From UBA6770 sp965661115 (lineage in GTDB: Bacteria; Bacteroidota; Bacteroidia; Flavobacteriales_G; Salibacteraceae): 55,713 bases of DNA. The stretch covers positions 1-55,713 of the forward strand of contig CBFICO010000006.1 in assembly GCA_965661115.1 (NCBI GenBank). Reading direction: 5' to 3'. A model generated the notes under the pieces. The model saw only the letters and a program-made list of their open reading frames with translations, ran no database searches and was not told the DNA's origin. Of this stretch, positions 35,189 through 44,665 are shown in pieces; within the stretch, counting starts at the first letter, position 1; each line of letters opens with the position of its first letter. The translations under genes and the position numbers were made by a program.

Positions 35189-36207
35189 TTCCCCGCTGAG
35201 AATTTAATAGAATGCATAACTGCCTTCACCTCCCTTAAGTACTCACGCTTGTTAAATTGAGGTGCAAATACATATCCATAAACCAATACTACCTCTTGCT
35301 TATTTGGATGAAGTAGAGTGATGTTGTAGAATGGCCCGCCAAAAAAACTGCCTTTCATTTCCCACAAGCCAGTAGTGGTTTTTGCAAAGTTGTTATCAAA
35401 GTTAGATTCGGTATGCAAGGGCTTTACATAGGTGTCTGCAATACCCATGTAGTTGCCTTCGTTTGGCCCCGGAATTTCAGCTTTCAAAATTGAATCAATA
35501 GTAAGGCGAACATTGGTATCTAGAAATTGCATTTTGCTTGTATACGGGATTTTTGCAAATAAAATACCTTGACTTATTTGATGTTGGTAACCTCCTTTTG
35601 GCATTTCGCGTTCTAAGCGCAACCAAATTAAACCGGGTTTGTTTTTTTCAATACGCATATCCTTTTGCGTGTAGATGCTATAGCCTTGGTCTTTTTTAAT
35701 GGTTTTGTTTATCTCTTTACTACCAAACTTTTTGTTTTTGAGCATCAAACGGTTGAGTTCAGCATTAGCAAATATGGATTGAATATGATTGATGTCTTTC
35801 GTCAATAAATCTAAAAAAGAATTGCGGTCGGGTGCAGTAAATTCTACTACAACTTGCCCTTTAGACCACTTGCTTTTTTTAAGAACATAAGTGGCCTCTT
35901 GTCCTTTGTATTTCTTTTTGATATCTACAAAAAATACATTTCTGTGACCGGTTAGAACACTCGCAAATTTTTCTGCTTTTACATGGATTACTGTAAAAGG
36001 CGATTCTTGTTGAGGTAAGCCGTGTTGGGGACGGTTGAACAATGCAAAAATGCTGTCTCCTGTAGGTGAGTTCCAGATATTCTCTGGCACAACCACTAGT
36101 AATTCTCCAAAACTTCCCGAATAACCGGGCTTGAATTCAGATGTGTCTGATTCGCAACTGTAAAGCACAAAAACAGAGAGAAATGCTATGAGAGCTTTCC
36201 GAATCAT
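35185..36207 (-). CDS. DUF4837-family lipoprotein
   Basis: 340 residues, lipoprotein signal MIRKALIAFLSVFVLYSC (Cys 18). Strands such as GELLVVVPENIWNSPTGD and HRNVFFVDIKKKY match DUF4837, a Bacteroidota-restricted family of unknown function. Start ATG overlaps the TAA of the lytic transglycosylase gene by 1 nt (TAATG), so the two are translationally coupled and probably act in the same envelope process. Confidence 0.88.
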   Translation of the reverse strand: MIRKALIAFLSVFVLYSCESDTSEFKPGYSGSFGELLVVVPENIWNSPTGDSIFALFNRPQHGLPQQESPFTVIHVKAEKFASVLTGHRNVFFVDIKKKYKGQEATYVLKKSKWSKGQVVVEFTAPDRNSFLDLLTKDINHIQSIFANAELNRLMLKNKKFGSKEINKTIKKDQGYSIYTQKDMRIEKNKPGLIWLRLEREMPKGGYQHQISQGILFAKIPYTSKMQFLDTNVRLTIDSILKAEIPGPNEGNYMGIADTYVKPLHTESNFDNNFAKTTTGLWEMKGSFFGGPFYNITLLHPNKQEVVLVYGYVFAPQFNKREYLREVKAVMHSIKFSAGN

Positions 36208-37682
36208 TAGCCTTTTTTACCCACTATAATTTTATCTCCAGGTTTCAGGTTTCTTTCGTTTAGGTTTTGGTTCATGGTTTTTATTTGAGTTGTGGTCAAA
36301 CCTTTTGCTTTTGCAATATCCCAAAGAGTATCACCAGATCTTATGGTGTAATATTCATAATTTCCTTGTTTTGTAGTGCTGTAGGTTGTTTTTGGCTTTG
36401 GAGCGGGGCGACGCCCATTGGTGTAAATAGTTAAACGTTGACCAACTCTCAAGTTGTTTGATCGTAAGCCATTCCACTCTTTTAAGTCTCTAACCGAGCA
36501 TCCATATCTATTGGCTATTTTCCCAAGATAATCACCACTGCGCACTCTATACACCTCTAGTTTTTCTTGCGCAGCTAGTACTTCTTGAGAGTTGTCTTTT
36601 TCAGGTTGATATGCGTTCATTATCGAGTCTTGATTTACCACAAAAACACCTGCTACCGAGTTTGGAAGCTTCAAAACGTGTTTTTTACCATCATTTGGGA
36701 TGTATTGCAATTTGTAACAAGGGTTGAGAAATGCCAAAGTCTCTTTATCAACGTTCAGTTTGGTAGCAAGAAAGTCGAACTCCACAGGGCCTTGTATATG
36801 CACTGTGTCATTATCGAAATGCGTTGTAATAGGTTTTATGGCCGCTATATTGAATTCATCTGGGTGATTCATTACGTAGTTTACAGCAATAAAAGCGGGT
36901 ACATAACCTCTGGTTTCTCTAGGTAGAAATGGGTATATTTCCCAATAACCTTTTTTTCCTCCTGAGCGACGAATTGCTTTGTTCACGTTACCAGGACCAC
37001 AATTGTATGCAGCAAGGGCTAAATTCCAGTCGTTGTAATATTTGTGTAAGTAGCTTAAATATCGGCAAGCCGCTTCAGTTGATTTGTAGGGGTCGAAACG
37101 TTCATCGATATACGAATTCACTTTAAGGCCATAAATTTTACCCGTGCTGAACATAAATTGCCACAAACCTTTTGCTCCGGCACGACTATTTGCAGTTGGG
37201 TTTAAAGCCGATTCCACAATTGAAAGGTATTTCATTTCATACGGCATATTGTACTTATCCAACATTTCTTCCATCATCGGAAAATAGAATTCCTGTAGAC
37301 CAAGAACCTTGGCGGTCAATAACCGTTTTTTGTTTCCATAAAGGTTGATAAATGCCTTTACGCGTTCGTTGTAGCTTAACGCAAATGGAGTTTGTTGATC
37401 CAACTTTTGTAAGTTGGTTTTTATTAAAGAGTCGTTGAGTTCAACAAAAGAATTATCCCAAGTTTTTGAGGTGTCTAAATAGTGATGATTACTGAAATAA
37501 TTGTTTTTAGAGTATTCGGTAAAACTTTCATCAAGTGCTCGTATAGCTTCAATATCGTTAAAAGTTGGCTGAAGAATAGAATCGTTTACACTGATTTTTG
37601 TGGTGTCTTTGGATAGGCCGGTGGCCATTACCATTATTGGACTAACGATTAAAAAAACGATTGAATAAATTCTAGAGTTCAT
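36207..37682 (-). CDS. mltD: LysM-containing lytic transglycosylase (MltD-like)
   Basis: 491 residues. Signal peptide 1-22, then a helical region and a GH23 lytic transglycosylase domain (about 130-260). The catalytic Glu is in YLSIVESALNPTANS; next come AGAKGLWQFM and LALAAYNCGPGNVNKA. Two C-terminal LysM repeats bind glycan (about 378-425, YRVRSGDYLGKIANRYG; about 445-490, YTIRSGDTLWDIAKAKG). It cleaves peptidoglycan to anhydromuropeptides. It overlaps the downstream DUF4837 gene by 1 nt. Its 5' leader shares 13 nt with that of the OmpA-like gene. Confidence 0.94.
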   Translation of the reverse strand: MNSRIYSIVFLIVSPIMVMATGLSKDTTKISVNDSILQPTFNDIEAIRALDESFTEYSKNNYFSNHHYLDTSKTWDNSFVELNDSLIKTNLQKLDQQTPFALSYNERVKAFINLYGNKKRLLTAKVLGLQEFYFPMMEEMLDKYNMPYEMKYLSIVESALNPTANSRAGAKGLWQFMFSTGKIYGLKVNSYIDERFDPYKSTEAACRYLSYLHKYYNDWNLALAAYNCGPGNVNKAIRRSGGKKGYWEIYPFLPRETRGYVPAFIAVNYVMNHPDEFNIAAIKPITTHFDNDTVHIQGPVEFDFLATKLNVDKETLAFLNPCYKLQYIPNDGKKHVLKLPNSVAGVFVVNQDSIMNAYQPEKDNSQEVLAAQEKLEVYRVRSGDYLGKIANRYGCSVRDLKEWNGLRSNNLRVGQRLTIYTNGRRPAPKPKTTYSTTKQGNYEYYTIRSGDTLWDIAKAKGLTTTQIKTMNQNLNERNLKPGDKIIVGKKG

Positions 37683-37953
37683 AGTTTAAGTTTTGCTAAC
37701 CTACGAAGGTCATCAAAACATAACGGTGATTTATTCCCCTCTATTGCGTGTTGTAAACTATTAGGTGTTGATCAAACTGGAAAACGAAAGCCATTAAGGA
37801 AGTGTTGAGTAAAATATTGGAGTGAGAGAAATACTCACTTGAAAATGAGTTCATTATGATGGTTATTCGCCCAATAAATAAAATTTCGTTACAAGGATAT
37901 TATTAATATATTTAGCGCCTCAAATTATTAAATTGTTATATAAACTAAGAATT
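37683..37953. other. 271-nt divergent intergenic region
   Basis: Between the divergent mltD-like and Omp28-like genes I see no coding frame. It holds a 13-nt leader motif (37689-37701), an inverted repeat AGTGAG-agaaata-CTCACT (37821-37839) and a TATATTTA box about 35-42 nt before the Omp28-like start that may be a weak -7 element. The rest shows nothing I can name. Confidence 0.4.
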
Positions 37954-39948
37954 ATGAAAAAATTTACTTTTTTGCTTGCATCAGTAGTTGCTTCTATTGG
38001 TGTTAGTGCACAAACATTTGTTGATACAACAGTGCAGAATAAAAGTGTTGTATTAGAAGAATACACCGGTGTAAGATGTAGTTTTTGTCCTGATGGACAT
38101 AAAAGAGCGAATGACTTCGCAAAGCAAAACCCAGGAAGAGTTGTTTTAGTTAATATTCATACGGGATCTTATGCAGCTCCAAGACAAGGTTACCCTGATT
38201 ACACTACTACAGGAGGGGACCAAATAGCTGGACACTCTAATGTTCAAATTTCTGGTTACCCGGCTGGATCGGTTCAAAGAAGAATTTTTGCTAACCCTCA
38301 AAGAAGTGGAACAGCTTCAAGTAGAGGCGTATGGGCAAGAGACGGAGGGATTGTTTTAGGTGAGACATCTCCTGTTAACGCTGCTGTTAAAGCGACATAC
38401 GACAATGTAAAAAAAGAAGTAAGCGTTGTTGTAGAAGCATATTTTACGGATAATGCTCCAGGCACTGCAAACAGAATTACAGTTGGTATTACACAAGATG
38501 GATTAAAGTCGGCACAATCAGGTGCAGCTGCTAACCCTGATAATATCGATTCTGATGGATTGTATATTCACAATCATATGTTACGTGATTTCATTACTCC
38601 TGTTTTTGGAGATTTAATTGGTGCAAACACAAAAGGAACATTTTTTACAAAAACATATACTTGGTCAGTACCTAATGATATTAAAGGTCATGCGGTTGCT
38701 GTTCAAAATTTAAGTGCGTTTGTAATTATTGCTGAAGATCAACAAAAAATTCTTACTGGTGCTGAAGCAAAAGTTGAGCTTCCTGCTAGTTTGAGAACTG
38801 ATTTAAACGTAGCTTCTAAAGTGTCTGAGCCAACAGGAATGTGTAATGGTGATTTAACTCCATCATTCGAGGTTGAAAACAAAGACGTAAATGATATTAC
38901 CTCATTCAAAATGTCTTACACATTAAATGGTGGTACTCCAGTTGTTGAAACATATACTGGAACTTTAAAGCAAGGACAAAAGGCAACAGTGACTTTCCCT
39001 AAAATCACTTTGGCTCCAGGTACATATAACACGATTTCTTACAGCAGACCGTATGATATTTCTGGTGGATTAATTGATGTTAACGGAGGTTCAATTGAGG
39101 GTGGAACTTATGCGGTTGTAAAACAAAAAGCTTTTAACGCTGATATTAAAGAAGACTTTACAAATGTTTCTGACTTGAACTCATTTCCTGCAAACTGGAT
39201 TCAGTATGCTGAAGGTGCGCTTGATGGTAGAGTTTACGTTGCCTCTACTGTAGGTACTGCTGGTACTTCTTCTAGAGGACAAGGTTTTTGGGTAAGCCTT
39301 AGTTGGGGTGATGTTGGAGACAAAGCAGGTTTTATAATTGGTGAGTTAGATAAAACTGGAATGGATACTGCAATCGTTAACTTTAGTACAGCATACGCTC
39401 AACTAAGAGGTGGTGAACCTGACAAGGTTTCATTATTAGTATCAGAAGATTGTGGAGACACTTGGACAAGTGCATGGTCAAAATCTGGAGCTGATTTAAA
39501 GCCTTACGGTACAAACTCTTCTTCAATTTTGGTACCTACAGTTGCTGGTAACTGGTCTGATTGGGAAGCTGATATCTCTTCTTATGGTGATGCAGTGTTA
39601 TTGAAGTTAGAAGTTGAAACAGGTAAAGGAAACTCATTATGGTTAGATGATATAGGAATTAGAATGGCCAAAACAGATTTTACAAGTGTTGCTGAAAACG
39701 CAATTAACAGTAAGGTATCTGTTTATCCAAACCCTGCAAAATCGGTTGCTACTGTTTCTTTAAACGGTGCTGATTGGAACAATGCAGTTGTTAGCCTTAT
39801 TGATGTTACTGGTAAAGTTGTTTCAACTCAAGTTGCTAGCGGATCTAACGATATTATATTAAACCTTTCTCAAGTTGAGGCTGGTGTTTATAATGTTCAG
39901 GTTTCTGAAGAATCTTCAGTTTCTGTTACTCGTTTAGTAGTAAAATAA
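37954..39948 (+). CDS. Omp28-like secreted protein with T9SS sorting domain
   Basis: 664 residues from ATG 37954; the TTG at 37933 is less likely because MKKFTFLLA is a perfect signal-peptide start. After the signal (to about 20, VSAQ) comes an Omp28-like thioredoxin-fold domain with VVLEEYTGVRCSFCPDGH (CSFC redox-like pair) and GYPAGSVQRR, then beta-rich modules and a jelly-roll-like domain near 440-590. The T9SS type A tail is VYPNPAKSVATVSL...GVYNVQV. Codon use is very regular (A/T-ending), suggesting high expression. Cargo role is unknown. A strong terminator follows. Confidence 0.9.
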   Translation: MKKFTFLLASVVASIGVSAQTFVDTTVQNKSVVLEEYTGVRCSFCPDGHKRANDFAKQNPGRVVLVNIHTGSYAAPRQGYPDYTTTGGDQIAGHSNVQISGYPAGSVQRRIFANPQRSGTASSRGVWARDGGIVLGETSPVNAAVKATYDNVKKEVSVVVEAYFTDNAPGTANRITVGITQDGLKSAQSGAAANPDNIDSDGLYIHNHMLRDFITPVFGDLIGANTKGTFFTKTYTWSVPNDIKGHAVAVQNLSAFVIIAEDQQKILTGAEAKVELPASLRTDLNVASKVSEPTGMCNGDLTPSFEVENKDVNDITSFKMSYTLNGGTPVVETYTGTLKQGQKATVTFPKITLAPGTYNTISYSRPYDISGGLIDVNGGSIEGGTYAVVKQKAFNADIKEDFTNVSDLNSFPANWIQYAEGALDGRVYVASTVGTAGTSSRGQGFWVSLSWGDVGDKAGFIIGELDKTGMDTAIVNFSTAYAQLRGGEPDKVSLLVSEDCGDTWTSAWSKSGADLKPYGTNSSSILVPTVAGNWSDWEADISSYGDAVLLKLEVETGKGNSLWLDDIGIRMAKTDFTSVAENAINSKVSVYPNPAKSVATVSLNGADWNNAVVSLIDVTGKVVSTQVASGSNDIILNLSQVEAGVYNVQVSEESSVSVTRLVVK

Positions 39949-39965
39949 GCAATAAATAATTTGAT

Positions 39966-39999
39966 AAAAGCCAAGCTGTATTCAGCTTGGCTTTTTTTT
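39966..39999 (+). terminator. Rho-independent terminator of the Omp28-like gene
   Basis: AAAAGCCAAGCTG-TATT-CAGCTTGGCTTTT and a T run, 18 nt after the stop. Confidence 0.93.
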
Positions 40000-40025
40000 C
40001 TCAAAAAATCACAGCTTCAATTCAC

Positions 40026-40033
40026 TAAGTTTG
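40026..40033 (+). promoter_or_regulatory. Candidate -7 element of the small T9SS cargo gene
   Basis: TAAGTTTG, an exact TAnnTTTG, 18 nt before ATG 40052. Confidence 0.5.
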
Positions 40034-40051
40034 TAAAAAATTAATTTGATT

Positions 40052-40750
40052 ATGAAATTAAAAGTACTCGCATTATCAGTTCTTACAGTATTGTCTTTTG
40101 GTTTGATAGGACAAGGAATCGTGGCATCCGATACTGTATTCCTAGATTTAGAAATCGACAAAAGAAAAAAGGTTGAAGCGGTAGCGGCCAATTCAGGCTT
40201 TGGGCAAGTGGAGTATAAGTATCAATTGGTTTCAGAAAATGTTCTTGGCGTCGGTGATTGGTCAGTGGAATTCTGTGATTGTAACGAATGCTTACCTGGG
40301 CTAACCGATTCAGGTAGATGTACTCTAAACGGTGGTGAAACTGTTAAGTTTTTGGTTTACTGCACGCCCAAAAAATTTGATGATAGCTTCAGGTATGTTA
40401 CCTACAGAGTTATAGATGTAAACGATGCCACAGTGCAGCCGGACACATTTACTTATGTACTTAGATCCCCTGCTTCATCTGTAAAAGAAAAACAAAATAT
40501 TTCAAACTTTGAGGTATTTCCTAACCCAATTAACGGAAAGACGCAACTGCAGTTATATGCTGGTAATAGTGTGGATATAAATGTTGTTGTTATTGATGTT
40601 TTGGGAAATGAAGTTATATCAGAAAGCTTTGATAGCCGAAATGGTGTAGTGAGTGAAGAATTAAACTTCGAAAATATGGAGTCTGGTGTATATTTTGTTA
40701 ACCTTTTGGTTGATAATGAAAGACTGATTAAAAAAGTAATAGTTGAATAA
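40052..40750 (+). CDS. Small secreted protein with T9SS sorting domain
   Basis: 232 residues from ATG 40052 (the TTG at 40046 is less likely). The signal peptide ends near IGQG. The middle is an Ig-like domain with a Cys-rich loop (CDCNECLPGL...GRC) and strands like VKFLVYCTP. The tail is T9SS type A (FEVFPNPINGKTQLQL...GVYFVNLL). I recognise no catalytic motif. It sits between two terminators, so it is monocistronic. Confidence 0.87.
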   Translation: MKLKVLALSVLTVLSFGLIGQGIVASDTVFLDLEIDKRKKVEAVAANSGFGQVEYKYQLVSENVLGVGDWSVEFCDCNECLPGLTDSGRCTLNGGETVKFLVYCTPKKFDDSFRYVTYRVIDVNDATVQPDTFTYVLRSPASSVKEKQNISNFEVFPNPINGKTQLQLYAGNSVDINVVVIDVLGNEVISESFDSRNGVVSEELNFENMESGVYFVNLLVDNERLIKKVIVE

Positions 40751-40772
40751 CTAACACAATATTTATTAATTG

Positions 40773-40801
40773 AAAAGGAGCATCTTTGTATGCTCCTTTT
40801 T
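40773..40801 (+). terminator. Rho-independent terminator just before dnaG
   Basis: AAAAGGAGCAT-CTTTGT-ATGCTCCTTTT plus a T run. It ends about 7 nt before the dnaG ATG. The loop region contains CATCTTTG, one base off the -7 consensus, so the dnaG promoter may be built into the hairpin. Confidence 0.88.
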
Positions 40802-40807
40802 TGTTGT

Positions 40808-42775
40808 ATGATACCTAAACACAAAGTCGATGAAATACTGATGACCGCACAAATTGTGGAGGTTATTTCAGACTTTGTGAATATCAAAAAATCGGGCCGA
40901 CAATACAAAGGTTTAAGTCCATTTGCCAATGAGAAAACACCTTCCTTTTATGTAGTTCCAGAAAAACAAATCTTTAAAGACTTTAGCTCGGGAAAAGGAG
41001 GTAATGTAGTTACCTTTTTGATGGAGCACGAGCACTTTACTTTCCCTGAAGCTCTGCGTTTTTTAGCTAAACGCTATAACATTGAGCTGGAAGAGGAAGA
41101 GCAAACCGACGAGCAAAAACAAGCAGAAAGCGAAAGAGAAAGCCTCTACATTGTAACCGAGTATGCTCAAAAGCACTTTCAGGAGAATTTGCATAATTCC
41201 GATGAAGGAAAATCTATTGGCCTAGGTTATTTTAAAGAACGCGGTTTTACTGAAGAAACCATTGATAAATTTAAACTAGGCTACGCTAAAGACGAGTGGG
41301 AATACTTTTATAATTCAGCACTAGACAAAGGCTATAAAGAGGAGTTCTTGGAGTCAAGTGGACTGATTAAAAAATCGCCCAAAGGGGATAAAAAATTCTA
41401 CGATGGCTTTAAAGGTCGAGTAATTTTTCCAATTCACAACCTATCTGGAAGGCCACTTGGATTTGGTGCAAGGACTTTACTAAATGATAAAAAAGTACCG
41501 AAATACCTGAATAGTCCAGAGTCGCTGATTTACAATAAGAGCGCGGTTCTTTATGGTATTTATTTCGCTAAAGGAGAAATTATAAAAGAAGACAACTGCT
41601 ATTTGGTTGAAGGTTATACCGATGTCATCCAATTGTATCAAGCGGGTATAAAAAACGTGGTTTCTTCGTCTGGAACGGCTCTTACCCAAGACCAGATTAA
41701 ACTCATTAAGCGATATACCTACAACATCACACTCTTGTATGATGGCGATGCTGCTGGTATTCGAGCTTCTTTTAGAGGAATTGATATGATTCTGGAAGAA
41801 GGAATGAACGTAAAAATGGTGTCTTTTCCAGAAGGAGAAGATCCCGATAGTTTCGCAAAAGCCAACGATTTAGAAGACGTTCAAGAGTATCTAAACACCA
41901 ATGCTAAAGATTTTGTTGTTACCAAAACCAATATACTGCTCTCCGATACAGGAAACGACCCTATAAAAAGAGCAGAGCTTATAAAAGACATTGTATCCAC
42001 CATTGCACTAATTCCAGAAGAGATCTCAAGAACGGTGTATATCCGTGAGTGCTCTAATTTGTTAGATGTTTCAGAAAAGGTACTGATAAACGAACTGAAC
42101 AAGGTTCGAAGAAAAAAGCACGCCGACCAAATGCGAGCAGCTGGTAATGCTCAATGGGCTCCACCTGAGCTGCCACCCGAAATTTCTTACGAGGTTGATC
42201 AGCAAGATAAAACCGTTGGATTGGGCGATAATATTGAAGCTCAAGAAAAAGACCTGCTTCGAATTTTAATCAACTACGGAAATGAATCCATTTATTTTAT
42301 CAAAGACGGAGAAGATATTGAGGTAAACGTGGCTCAGTTTATTATTCATGAAATCCAAAAGGATGACATGGATTTCTCAAACGCAGCACACGTTAAATTA
42401 CTTGCTAAGATGGAGGAAATATTAGCTGTGGATGACCAGTGGGATATGACTTCTATAATTAACGATTCCGATACCGAGTTGAGTGGTTTGGCAGCCGAAT
42501 TATTAGCTTCTCGTTACCAGTTGCACGATTGGAGTAAGCATCAGATAACAGTAACCGAAGAGAAGGATAAACTTTGGCGCGCTGCAGAAGGGGCTATATA
42601 TTCTTTTAAATCCAAATGGGTGGCAAAGATGAAAAGTGCTAATTCTAAGTTAATAAAAAAAGCACAAGAAGAAGGTGACGAGGAGCAAGCATTTAATCTT
42701 ATGAAAAACCAGATTGATTTGGACAAAATAATAGCCGACCTTTCAAAACCAACGGGGAGGATAATTATTAATTAA
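40808..42775 (+). CDS. dnaG: DNA primase DnaG
   Basis: 655 residues, from ATG 40808 (MIPKHKVDEI); the ATG at 40790 lies in the terminator stem and is rejected. The N-terminal domain has the primase fold but not the usual zinc ligands: where CPFH and CxxC are expected it reads SPFANEKTPSF and KDFSSGKGG. The Toprim catalytic core is intact: YLVEGYTDVIQLYQAG and LLYDGDAAGIRA (acidic residues for metal). It makes RNA primers at replication forks. The missing zinc site is a trait I recall for Bacteroidota primases. Confidence 0.95.
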   Translation: MIPKHKVDEILMTAQIVEVISDFVNIKKSGRQYKGLSPFANEKTPSFYVVPEKQIFKDFSSGKGGNVVTFLMEHEHFTFPEALRFLAKRYNIELEEEEQTDEQKQAESERESLYIVTEYAQKHFQENLHNSDEGKSIGLGYFKERGFTEETIDKFKLGYAKDEWEYFYNSALDKGYKEEFLESSGLIKKSPKGDKKFYDGFKGRVIFPIHNLSGRPLGFGARTLLNDKKVPKYLNSPESLIYNKSAVLYGIYFAKGEIIKEDNCYLVEGYTDVIQLYQAGIKNVVSSSGTALTQDQIKLIKRYTYNITLLYDGDAAGIRASFRGIDMILEEGMNVKMVSFPEGEDPDSFAKANDLEDVQEYLNTNAKDFVVTKTNILLSDTGNDPIKRAELIKDIVSTIALIPEEISRTVYIRECSNLLDVSEKVLINELNKVRRKKHADQMRAAGNAQWAPPELPPEISYEVDQQDKTVGLGDNIEAQEKDLLRILINYGNESIYFIKDGEDIEVNVAQFIIHEIQKDDMDFSNAAHVKLLAKMEEILAVDDQWDMTSIINDSDTELSGLAAELLASRYQLHDWSKHQITVTEEKDKLWRAAEGAIYSFKSKWVAKMKSANSKLIKKAQEEGDEEQAFNLMKNQIDLDKIIADLSKPTGRIIIN

Positions 42776-42819
42776 AAAAGCAAATAATTATTCTCGATAC
42801 ATTTTGACATTATTTACTT

Positions 42820-44616
42820 CTAATCCACCTCTTGATAAAAGTCTTTTAATCTTTTTCTATACTCGGAGTACAACCTAGATTTAGAAACAAAACCCACGTA
42901 TTTTCCTTGTTTTACTACGGGTAAATTCCAAGCGCCACTATTTTCAAATTTCTCCATCACCTTGCTCATGCTATCATTGGTTTCAATATGCTTAGGTGCG
43001 CTGTGCATTAGCTCGTGTACCATGGTTATCTCATACCTGGAGCGATCAAACATTATTTCTCGGATATCATCTAAGGTTACCACGCCTAAAAACAAGCCGT
43101 CTTGATCAACCACAGGAAAAATATTCCGTTTGCTCTTGGTGACTTCTTCTACCAAGCTGCCCAACGAGCTATAAGGCTCAATCTTTCTAAAATTGGTTTC
43201 TATTTCGTGTTGTAAGTCCATAAGAGTTAACACCGCTTGGTCTTTATCGTGCGTTAGCAAGTGTCCTTTTTTGGCTAGTTGAGCCGTGTAAATGGAATGT
43301 TCGGTAAAATATTTTACCGTCAAAAAGCTAATAGAAGTAGCCAACATGAGTGGGATAAATAACTGGTAACCTCCAGTAATTTCTGCAATCAAGAAAATTG
43401 CAGTAAGCGGTGCTTGAAGGATACCAGCCATGAGAGCTGCCATACCAACCAAAGAAAAATTTGGTACCGATAACTTGCTTATGCCTACTTCATTTATGAA
43501 TCTGGAAAACACAAAACCCATAATGCTTCCCATAAACAGTGTAGGAGCGAATATTCCACCAATGCCACCAGCACCTAAGGTGATTGACGTAGCAAATGCT
43601 TTAAAGAATATAACAAGGCTTAAAAACCCCAGAATTATCCAAATGTTATCCGAAAAGCTTTCGAACTGACTGTTCACCAATACCTCTGATGTATTGCCTG
43701 CAATAAGCTTATAAACCGTAGTATAACCTTCACCATAAAGCGGTGGAAAAAGAAAAACGAGTACACCTATTATTAAACCACCAATAAGGATTTTGATGGG
43801 TTGTTTTTTCATTTTTCCAAAAACTCGTGTAACCAGAAAGTTGACCTTGGTGAAATAAACTCCAGTAAACCCTCCAAGCAGACCAAGCAATAAGTAAAAT
43901 GGAATATCTAAAAATTCAATGTTTTCCGTGATTTGAAATTGAAACAATAAATCATCTCCAAAAAACAATCGTGAGAACATAGCTGCCGTAACGCTCGAAA
44001 GCAAGAGTGGTATTAAACTAAAAGTGGTAATGTCCAATAAAATCACCTCCATAGCAAAAACGATAGCCGCTACAGGAGCTTTAAAAATGGCGGAAAGTGC
44101 AGCCGCAGCTCCACATCCTATTAAAAGTTTGCGCGTTTTCTGGTTTAAGCGTAATGCCTTACTCAAATTACTTCCGATGGCAGATGAAGTTCCTACTGCG
44201 GGTCCCTCTAATCCTACAGATCCGCCAAATCCAACAGTGAATGCCGCAGTTAAAACAGAAGAGTAGGTACGTTTTTTAGAAATCATACCGTTGCCTTTGC
44301 TCAACGCGTAAAGCGTGTTCGGAATTTCAGTACCAACATCTTCTTTAATAAAATACTTGATAATTAATCGAGCGATAACAATACCAACAATTGGAAGCAA
44401 GAAGTAAAATGCATAAGCACTTTGGTTTATTACCGTTTCAACAAAAAAGGTTTCAACCAAAAACACCCCTTGTTTTAGGCAATAAGCACCAACCGCGCAC
44501 AGAAAGCCCATTACCAAACTCATTATGAGCACAAAAGGTTTGTTTTTGATATTTTGGCTACGCCAAATCAAAAAAGCCTTTAGGTAGTTGTTCCAGTTTT
44601 TTAAGTAATGCAGCAT
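42820..44616 (-). CDS. ClC-family chloride channel/transporter with CBS domains
   Basis: 598 residues. The ClC core (about 25-450) has GSVGLEGPAVG (gating Glu kept), VGTEIPNTL (variant of GSGIP) and GIGGIFAPTLFMG. Two CBS domains follow (about 470-590, HIETNDSMSKVMEKF), which usually sense nucleotides. The membrane helices number about 10-11. It moves Cl- or other anions, possibly as H+ antiporter. A CCTTTG box lies only 7 nt before the ATG, so the mRNA may be nearly leaderless. Ends in TAG, TAA two codons later. Confidence 0.94.
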   Translation of the reverse strand: MLHYLKNWNNYLKAFLIWRSQNIKNKPFVLIMSLVMGFLCAVGAYCLKQGVFLVETFFVETVINQSAYAFYFLLPIVGIVIARLIIKYFIKEDVGTEIPNTLYALSKGNGMISKKRTYSSVLTAAFTVGFGGSVGLEGPAVGTSSAIGSNLSKALRLNQKTRKLLIGCGAAAALSAIFKAPVAAIVFAMEVILLDITTFSLIPLLLSSVTAAMFSRLFFGDDLLFQFQITENIEFLDIPFYLLLGLLGGFTGVYFTKVNFLVTRVFGKMKKQPIKILIGGLIIGVLVFLFPPLYGEGYTTVYKLIAGNTSEVLVNSQFESFSDNIWIILGFLSLVIFFKAFATSITLGAGGIGGIFAPTLFMGSIMGFVFSRFINEVGISKLSVPNFSLVGMAALMAGILQAPLTAIFLIAEITGGYQLFIPLMLATSISFLTVKYFTEHSIYTAQLAKKGHLLTHDKDQAVLTLMDLQHEIETNFRKIEPYSSLGSLVEEVTKSKRNIFPVVDQDGLFLGVVTLDDIREIMFDRSRYEITMVHELMHSAPKHIETNDSMSKVMEKFENSGAWNLPVVKQGKYVGFVSKSRLYSEYRKRLKDFYQEVD

Positions 44617-44665
44617 TTGGCTGCAAAGGTTAGGTTTTTACTATAATCTTTAAGGTTTTCAGGGA

